A DNA stretch of 64,000 nucleotides from Pseudo-nitzschia pungens (Eukaryota > Bacillariophyta > Bacillariophyceae > Bacillariales > Bacillariaceae), in contig CM074761.1 in assembly GCA_037355855.1 (NCBI GenBank), positions 1,755,346 to 1,819,345 of the forward strand, in the 5' to 3' direction. Made by a program: the position numbers and the translations under genes. Of this stretch, positions 56,008-64,000 are shown one piece after another. The notes beneath the pieces are model-generated. The model searched no databases. It had not been told where the DNA came from and saw nothing but the letters and a program-made list of their open reading frames with translations. The stretch's first letter is position 1; the number at the start of each line of letters is the position of its first letter.

Positions 56008-57455
56008 ATGACAATGTTCTCTGCCTTGGCAACGAAATTTCTCACTCGCAGCACCAACACTGCAGCTGCATTTCGAAGAAACTTCCACGCTTCGTCGTCG
56101 TGCTGGGAAAAATTGAACGTTGAAGGGCTCGCGAAAAAGGTTGATCTCGAGGGGAAGAATGTCTTGGTTCGAGTTGATTTGAACGTACCTCTTGCCAAGG
56201 TGTGTGAATTGCGCTGGATCCCTATGATTTCAACTTTTTGTTCTTTGTTGTCGCGTTGGCGCTTGCAATGGACTATTTTTGTGGATAGTTGTTGTTTCGC
56301 CTTTCTAACCTATTTGTCATATTTATCTAGGATGATGTGACTGTCACAGATGATACACGATTGCGTGCTATCGTTCCTACCACCAAATTTTTGCTCGACA
56401 AGGGCGCCAACGTTGTTTTGATGAGCCATTTTGGTCGACCAAAAGGTGAAATCATTGAAACTGGCAAAAATGGTCGATTGAATCCCGTCGTCAAACCGTT
56501 GGAAGAACTTCTTGGAACTTCTGTCAAAAAAATTGACACTATCATCGGAACCGAAGCCGAAGAGGCTGCTAGTAACCTCACTAAGGGAGAGGTTTTGTTA
56601 TTGGAAAACACTCGTTTTGACATCGGTGAGACGAAGAATGACAGAACATTGGCGGAAGGAATGGGTAAAATGGCCGATTACTTTGTTATGGACGCCTTTG
56701 GAACTGCTCATCGCGCACACAGCAGTACTGCCGGAGTTACTGAATTCATGAAGGAGTCCGCAGCAGGATTTTTGCTTGACAAGGAACTCAAATATTTGCA
56801 AGGAGCTGTCGATGAACCTGTAAAGCCGATGATGGCCATTGTCGGCGGAGCAAAGGTTTCGACCAAAATTCCTGTCATTGAATCCTTGTTGGAAAAATGC
56901 GATACAATTTTGGTCGGAGGTGGTATGATCTTCACGTTCTACAGAGCACTAGGCTACGAAACTGGAGGGTCTTTGGTAGAAGAAGATATCGTTGATTTAG
57001 CTGCTTCTCTCCTGAAAAAAGCTGAAGAGAAGGGAGTCAAAATTGTCCTTCCGGTCGACGTTGTTGTAGCAGATAAATTCGACAATGATGCAAACACTGC
57101 TATTGCAAAGGTTACCGACATCAGTGGTGATTGGATGGGACTTGATATTGGTCCTGAATCGATTGAGCAGTTTAAAGAGGAAATCGAAAAGTGCAATACT
57201 ATTGTATGGAATGGTCCGATGGGTGTCTTCGAAATGAGCAACTTTGCCGATGGAACGAACTCTGTCGCACGAATGTTGGCTGACGCAACAGAAAGAGGTG
57301 CTATCACCATAGTGGGAGGAGGTGACTCTGTTGCTGCCATCAATCAAGCAGGATTGGGAGATAAGGTGTCGCATATTTCCACTGGAGGTGGTGCAAGTCT
57401 TGAACTTTTGGAAGGAAAGACGTTGCCTGGAGTTGCTGCATTGTCTGATGTGTAA
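56008..57455 (+). CDS. PGK: Phosphoglycerate kinase, mitochondrial-type
   Basis: Transfers phosphate from 1,3-bisphosphoglycerate to ADP. Exons 56008-56199 and 56331-57455 (131-nt intron, GTGTGT donor, TAG acceptor) give 438 residues. The N-terminal 35 residues ([28 protein letters not shown]) are basic, Ser/Thr-rich and acid-free, a mitochondrial presequence; diatoms are known to keep lower-glycolysis enzymes in mitochondria. PGK motifs are all present: [64 protein letters not shown], and the nucleotide site GGGDSVAAI...[14 protein letters not shown]. The presequence ends well before the conserved core at about residue 38. An in-frame ATG at 56014 is an alternative start. Confidence 0.95.
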
Positions 57456-58905
57456 ATATTATATCTGTAAGATGACTATAATATGCGGAACAAAGTTTTG
57501 ATTTCTTGAGTAGATCGTATGTGATCTTTTTTGATTATCAATGGGACAAAATTCTGGATTTTCAGCATTTGTAGGGCGAAAAGAACAGTTCCAAATGGTT
57601 GCGAGTTAAGTTTCGCGTAGCACTAATGTGGGTCCAGTCAGGGTCTCACCTGGTAGTAGTACTAGTAGTCTCGTGGTTGTACCTTATTTTGGGGTTTGTC
57701 TCTACTATCTATTGCAGAGTTCAAATTTTTAATTTGTAAAGAATTATCCTGGACTTCTTTGTGGAATCATTATAATGATTGGTAGGATGAAGCATCCTTG
57801 ATTCAACAACGATGCAATAATTATTCTGATTAGTGGGTTTCTTGTTTCGTAACTGTGTTGTCGACAATAAATTGGGTTCAGCACATCATTTGATTTTGAG
57901 TTTTATCTCGAGATCTTTTCACTGAATTGAGAGTCAGACTGTAGAGAGAGAAGAAGTTCAGTAACCTTACTGTATCAATCAGGCTTCAGCAGAAGAGTGT
58001 GAGCTTGTGGATCACAGCTTTGGTCTCTGCTGGATTGCAACTGTCCAGTTTCTATGGCTTGTTCCTATTAAGTGAGAGGAGCTTGTCTCACATGAAATTC
58101 AGTCCATGGTACGTACCGTCCGGTAGGAACAGACAGATTCAAATTGTTCCACTTCATACCGTCGTAAGTTACCGGTACCACTATTATTATTTTCGTGGTG
58201 GCAGTGATTTCTTCTGTTTCTGTGAGTTTCGCTGCTTGAAACTGCCACCTTAGAATCAAATGCTTTTCACGTGTACTCTGAGTTTTACATAATGCTGATT
58301 TACATGTTTTACATGCCTCATGGACAATTGATAATATTATGGAGAAAATATTGTTTCTTGTCTAAGCTTCCGATCCTGGCATGAATTCTTTTTCATCCAG
58401 CAGATATTGAAAGATAACGATGGTTGACGTCGAACGATGCTCCCGGAAATTCCAAATGATTCGACAGAAAGTGACCATCATCACTTTGTAAATTCTGGAA
58501 AAGACGCTATTAACGATTCAGATTATTTTTCATCCTTCCACAACGTTCGTCTCTCGCTTTTGAGTGAAAACAATAATAATATTCGGTACGAGTGTATCGA
58601 ACCAAGTTCTCACTTCGAAAATGTTCTTTATGTGGCAGTTGTGTTTGTTTCTCTCGGCCCTGTGAGACACTAAACAATCCATTCCAGCTGAATGTCGTGA
58701 TGACTAGGGAAGCCGTGCACTACGTACATTTCAAGTCAGGTAGACTGAAAAGCTGTTGCGTCTGTCCATGGGATGTTCTCACTCTGTGAATGGGATATCT
58801 GCGCATAGAGAAATTTCTTGCCGACTTTTCCAAGACCATCTTACAGTAAGATAGACGAGAAAGAGGCGTGGTTCACCATTAATTGTCAGAGAAGGAGTTG
58901 GGACC
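57456..58905. other. Intergenic
   Basis: About 1.4 kb with a TAGTAGTACTAGTAGTC motif near 57652 and AT-rich sequence. The short frames at 58000-58800 are not convincing. No supported gene. Confidence 0.55.
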
Positions 58906-61900
58906 ATGGCGCAAGATTCAAAATTGTTATCGTTGCTGAACTCGATTTTGGCATCTCGAACGACATCACTTAAGATGGTCGTTGTTGGGAACGAAGGTGT
59001 CGGAAAGACTTCATTCGTACGTCGATTTGTCGCGGAACAACTCGGAATCGCTGAGAAAGAAGTGAGACCCATTGCCTCGTCCCTGTCATCATCCCTGTCA
59101 TCTTCGCCATCAGCTCCTGAAGACAATCGATGGTCATGTTCAGAAGATTCACCAGAAACAGAACAAAACGCTTTGGTTCAAAGCCCGGAAGTAGGCTTGG
59201 ATATTTATGAAATGAAACTTCCGGCAAACCCAGAGGCACCGGGTCTCACAAGTCACGATATCGGAGATAAGACGCTATCTATTTGGGACTTTACAGGGAA
59301 AGCAGAAAACCTTTACGCAATTCAAGAAATGTTCTTTACCCCACAAACACTGTACCTTGTTGTTTGGGATATGGCTGCAAGAGACATAACTCCTATGGAG
59401 CGTGAATGTGCTATAAGTTTCAGTGAAAATGACTTTGGTACGAGTTTCTTGCATCCAAAGCCTTCTTCAGAATCGCACCGTAGCATGTTGTCACCTTTCA
59501 AACTTGGATGCAATTCGGATTCAGAGGATTCCGATAACGATTATCACAACGACTGTGACGTGGATATGTTCAACCAAGAAGAGGTCCGCAGAACAAAGAG
59601 ACAGTTAGAGAGAGATATTGACAAAAAGGTACAATTTTGGATCGATCAAATTCAATCCATAACACCAGGAGCCACAATTCTACCCGTTGCAACTCACATG
59701 GATCGTTTGTTGCCACACGATAAGCAGTTTGATGGGGACAAAGAAGTCAAGACAACTGTGGATGGAGTAGCGAAGTCAACCAGGAGAGTACATCAATGGA
59801 AAGAAGTTAGAAACAGATGTCGCCTTCTGAAGAGTAGACTTGCCTCCAACGAAGCCAGAAAACTTGATAGGGTTGAACGCATTCGTTCTACTCGGAGTGA
59901 CGGCAAAAGAAACTGTTCCAACTCCAACCGTGTTTTGAGACCGGTCTTTGAGTTCGGGAGCGTTCAGGAAGACGGCCAAGTGCTACCTCATGCAGTGGCA
60001 GTTGGTTGCAACTACACGGAAAACACAAGAGAGTGTGAAAACAACATATCTGATGGGTCGAATTTTGCTGCTATTCGGGAGTTTATATTTCGTGCAGCAC
60101 GTGCACTTGCAGCCAAGGAAGAAGATCTACAAAAAGAGGAAACAAGACGTGGCAGTGAAAGTCGCTCTGACCTGTATGGATCATCGTCAGTCTCCTCGCG
60201 AGCGAAAAACTTTGGTTGCGGAGTTAGGGAGTGCAAGGTTATACAAATGGATTACTTTATGAGGACATTTCGTGATTTCAATCATTATCACAATACCAAA
60301 ATCCCACTGCTTCCGACGGATCAGAAGCATGATATCAACTTAGTTCATGGAGCCCTTGATTCGCTGCATGCTTCGGGGACAATATGCTACTTTGGAAACA
60401 ATACAACATCGCCAATTAAGATTAACCGTGGACAACTTTCTGACACGCAGCTTCTATCACATTTCGTGATCTTAGATCCGACCTGGCTGGTGGAATCAAT
60501 AAATTTCATTCTTCAATATGCACGAATGTTGGTTGAAAGTAATGTCAGTACTGGGATTCAGTCACTTTCTTCCAAACTGTCGAAAGGACATAGAGCATCA
60601 AATTGTCCGACAATAGAGAAAGAGCAAACACGACGGCTATGGAAGAACCAAGATAGCATCAAACAAGGGCTTGCGTTTGCAGAACACTACTCTCGATCCC
60701 AAAACAGCAACGATGGTGACAAGAACACTGATAATATCACAGACGAAGTCTTTGAATTCATTCAGTGTTTGCTCGTACGACATGAGGTCCTTGTACCTTT
60801 GTCTAATCAGAAGTCCGACTCGAAACACTTCTTTTTGCCTGGACTTCTTCGTCCAAAAGATACAGAGCGGAAGACTCCAATATCGCGACAAAACTTACTC
60901 ACACCTCCATTATCATCATCATCTTCCGTCCTGACTGGTCTTTTTCATACAAATGGATTTCAACCTGTATTCGGAGATCGTGTCGTTTCACAGACATGTC
61001 TGGATTCTGTACAGATACGCACTCCTTGCCATGGCCTAGTATTTGTCGATACCGCCCCTCAGTCTCTAATGGAGCGGGTTATCGTTCGCATGATCAAAGC
61101 TTTGAGCGATATCTTGAACCCAACGTATGGTCCGAGGGTAATCGCAAGAGAGATTTATTGTTGGAAAGACTCCTTCCGATTGAAGCTACAAGTTCATATC
61201 GATGAGATGGGCGAGGAAGAGACCGAAGAAAGAGAAGTCACGTGTTACCTATTAGAGGTCCCATCAGGTGACACATATTCACGCGCTCCTGCTTGCGAAT
61301 GTGTACTTGTGACTTACTTCCAAGGCTGTATCGATCGTAAAAATTACGATATCTGGCAATACACTTGCTCAAGTTTAAGGATGGCAATACAAAACTCCCT
61401 GGACGAAATGCAGATTGAGTATCGAGATGAAGCAATTTGTCCAGAATGCCTGAGAAAGAAACCTGTGAATGATTTAGGGACTTGGACTTACGACAAGTTA
61501 AGATCTGCTGTGGACGATGAAGAGTCCTTCATACGATGTCGACACGGGCATCGTATCAAAACAAACTTAGATGCGTTTCTAAATTGCCAGCTTCGAAGGG
61601 ATCCTGAACAGAACCTTGCAAAATGCGATACTCTGGGCAAACGATCCAGGTCAACGTCAAGCACGCGTTCATCCACAATGAAATCGCTGTCACACTGTCG
61701 AACGCCGATGTCTGCCAGTTCATTCGACACGCAAGATTTTCGCAACGAGTTGTGCTTGAAAGGATCGAAACGCGACCCTCTCTCTACCTCCGACGATGTA
61801 GAAATCAATCGTAGGCTTCCTGCGTCGGCTACAAAGCAGAATTTTTTGGACAAAATCAGCGAAAGAAAAAAATATCTTCGTCTCTCTTTCTCTGGTGGGA

Positions 61901-62676
61901 TGAGACACGCGTTTTTGTCGTCTAGTCGTCCTAAAAAAGCAAAAACTAGTTCTCACAACGAGGATGGATCAAACGAAAGTAGAATGGAGTCGGCAAATGA
62001 CTATGAGCATAGGTTTCGATTGGAATTGGACCTTTTGTTTGAGCAGTGCGAAGCAGAAATGAAACGATTTTTTTTCAAGAAGAGCTATCTAAGCCTTGAA
62101 AATCTTAACATGACAGAATTTCAAATTCCAATGAAAGATCTGAATGCAACAAAGTTTGGACACAACCTACAATCGCTGTCTTTGGCGCATAATAAATTGG
62201 AGACGTTACCTACAAGCCTCGTTCATTGCTTACCGAACTTGAGGTCGATCAATCTTTCCCATTGCCTGATCTATGAACTCCCCAACCAATGGAATCTCCC
62301 ATCGTTGAAAAAACTAAATATTTCGCATAATCTTTTGATTGATTTCCCAAAAGAGGTAAGTTGAAGATTTCGCACGATATTCTCTTGGACATGATAAGTC
62401 AGCCTTCTACAATACTCTGACATGTTCATCTTTATGTTCTTCTTTCCTCTCCCAAAATTTTAGAACATGCTGTTAGGCCTTTTGGAGCTCGAAGACCTCA
62501 ATCTAAGTGATAACAAACTGACAAAAGTCGAGGTATCCCCAAATCCAGACATATTCAGAAAACTCAAGAGACTAGATTTGAGCTCAAATGAGTTGATCTC
62601 TTTCCCTTGTAGCTTGGATCGTTTCGCAGCGCTAATATGGTTGGACTTGCGATGCAATTATATTGATTGTGAATAA
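58906..62676 (+). CDS. Roco-family GTPase with C-terminal leucine-rich repeats
   Basis: Exons 58906-62355 and 62464-62676 (108-nt intron, GTAAGT donor, TAG acceptor) code 1220 residues. A Roc GTPase domain starts at the N terminus: P-loop GNEGVGKTS (28-36), IWDFTGKAENLYAIQ (about 126-140, switch II region), VVWDMAARD and ATHMDRL (about 262, base-binding G4). An insertion separates Roc subregions. The COR-like part includes FVILDPTWLVESINFIL (about 520). A Cys/His cluster (CPECLRKKP...IRCRHGHRI, about 845-885) may bind zinc. The last 155 residues are typical LRRs (LQSLSLAHNKLETLPTSL type). Roco proteins act as GTP-dependent switches; no kinase domain is seen. Having LRRs after, not before, Roc-COR is unusual. 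Confidence 0.9.
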
Positions 62677-62790
62677 CTTTGTAACCAATTTAAAGAGTTG
62701 CTTCATTTAGATTCAGGACGTTGTGCAAAAAAATATTCTTAATTGTGTGTTCGTCTGCAAACAAACTGCGGGGAATGCAAGCGCTCGAAA

Positions 62791-63230
62791 TCATCGAGGG
62801 TAACAGTTGAGGTCAACACAAGTGCTGTTGGTGTCGTCACTGATTTCTTCAGTTTCGAAAATCCAATCGGCAGTTCTTTTGTGTGTTGAGTACAAATTGT
62901 ATACCTTTGAACGCATGTTCCTGCAAACTGCATTGTTTGATTTACAAATGATTTTCTCACCGAAGCACCTCTCACAAGTCGGAACAACCTTCCCATCGTT
63001 GTAGAGTTCCAGGAATACTGTTTCTTCGCACTCATTCCTGCACTCATTTTAGCTACAGTGGCATCTCGACGAGCCGCTGGTGCAGTTTCGTCTTCACTTG
63101 CACGCATCTGCCCATTTCTGACACAAGTTTTGGAAAGAATGGAGATGACTGATTTGCCTAATTTCAGAGCTACTGAGGGAGTGACAACCTTGCTCCGTAT
63201 AGCTATGAACAGACTTTTTGTTGTTTTCAT
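62791..63230 (-). CDS. Possible small Cys-rich protein with frame break
   Basis: ATG at 63230 opens a frame (MKTTKSLFIAIRSKVV...) to about 63050. In the next frame a Cys-rich stretch continues to TGA 62791-62793: NEC...NECEETVFLELYNDGK, PTCERC, IICKSNNAVC, STCVDLNC. The two connect if one A is missing in the run 63047-63050 (a -1 break); a short intron is another option. About eight Cys in 80 residues with an acidic body suggest a small secreted or zinc-binding protein. The N terminus is only weakly signal-like. The family is unknown and the call tentative. Confidence 0.35.
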
Positions 63231-63551
63231 TTCATAATACTAATAATATACTTATTAAAGTAACGATGAGAGAGAAACCAACGTGCTAGGTTGTTATGTG
63301 ACACACTTTGCAATGAGCAAAAAGTCAACTATTACTTCCTCGTAGTGGCCGCCTAGCTTGGGTCTCTATAGATAGGTCGAATGATATTACCCGTCGGCAG
63401 TATCATTGATATGGTCGATAGAGTGGATAGCACTAATAAGAACAACAGTACCACAAAGAGTGCTGGCAAACACTGAGGCTACAACGGATCTTGATATACT
63501 CCACTCTTACTGTTTGCTGCTGGTAGCTACTGCATAGACCACTAGATACTA
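63231..63551. other. Intergenic
   Basis: Ordinary AT-rich sequence with ACTAGTAGAT-type words near 63541-63556. No supported gene. Confidence 0.5.
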
Positions 63552-63984
63552 CTAGTATAGGTGACGGAACATTTTCGCATCGATATCTACTTCATCTATG
63601 ACTGAACCCGCCAATGCGTAAGTACCCGTCAACCGCAAGAGATGCCGAACAGAGATAAATAAAGTAAATACCTTTATGGTATTACACGTCCGTGTAATTT
63701 GTTTTACTTTCTTTTGAACAGTGAATAAGAAACTGAATAACGTGTAATCTGTCTTTTGAGACAGATTTAGACATGAAGATACTCTGAAGGGATCTTGATT
63801 TAAAATCACTGTCATTGATATGGAAGTGCTTCCTTGGATGTCGTCGATTGCAGAGATCAGAGTACTTTTTGTGTCAACAAAAGTCTTCGAGTAGTGTAAG
63901 ATGTCGATATCTTCGTAGAATTCGAAGGTAGGGGACAAATCAAGATACCACAGAACATCGGTAACATCTTTTTGCCGTAATCGG
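63552..63984 (-). CDS. Unknown protein, C-terminal exon, 5'-partial at window end
   Basis: A minus-strand frame open from 63992 reads like protein (RLRQKDVTDVLWYLDLSPTFEFYEDIDILHYSKTF, TLISAIDDIQGSTSI) and continues to a stop at 63552. A likely splice acceptor (TTGCAG, 63990-63985) sits just inside the window edge, making this an internal or last exon whose start lies beyond 64000. The middle (about 63700) is weaker, so a second intron may remove part of it. No motif recognised. Confidence 0.5.
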
Positions 63985-64000
63985 CTGCAATATCACCTGA

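Overview
The window looks like nuclear DNA of a diatom, most likely a raphid pennate; that lineage is an inference. Supporting signs: several proteins start with a signal peptide followed by a Phe-containing cleavage motif (SAF-type, the diatom plastid presequence); a PsbQ-like thylakoid-lumen protein carries a three-part presequence; a phosphoglycerate kinase carries a mitochondrial presequence; there is a Ty1/copia-type protease remnant; introns are short (about 100-330 nt) with GT-AG ends; and long Pro-Thr-repeat surface-type proteins are present. Gene density is moderate, with 0.4-2.7 kb gaps full of short palindromic words and microsatellites.

Layout. 1-3.3 kb: a partial unknown gene, a 500-N assembly gap, a DEAD-box helicase and a small membrane protein. 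4-13.4 kb: ATAD3-type AAA ATPase, a small plastid-type protein, a minisatellite, a SET-domain protein with a targeting presequence, an unknown membrane protein and phosphomevalonate kinase. 15.6-38 kb: three related, same-strand genes for large single-pass membrane proteins (here called A, B and C), interleaved with an unknown membrane-anchored protein, a HAD phosphatase, a GMC oxidoreductase and a copia fragment. 38-49 kb: a secreted or organelle-targeted coiled-coil protein, a mitochondrial carrier, a TauD-like dioxygenase, a possible F-box protein and a Gfo/Idh/MocA oxidoreductase. 52-64 kb: a Ser/Pro-rich protein, a PsbQ-like protein, mitochondrial PGK, a Roco GTPase with C-terminal leucine-rich repeats, a small Cys-rich candidate and a gene running off the right end.

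Most genes are unrelated housekeeping functions in plastid, mitochondrion and endomembrane, with no operon logic. The two features that stand out are the A/B/C family, which shares a calcium-loop/Cys ectodomain, one membrane helix, a conserved acidic coiled-coil and a novel-looking GDW repeat, and a set of reading-frame breaks in four genes. These breaks can all be explained by one extra base (+1), and four of them fall in a single oxidoreductase gene. They may be assembly errors, decay or genuine +1 frameshifting; the sequence alone cannot decide.
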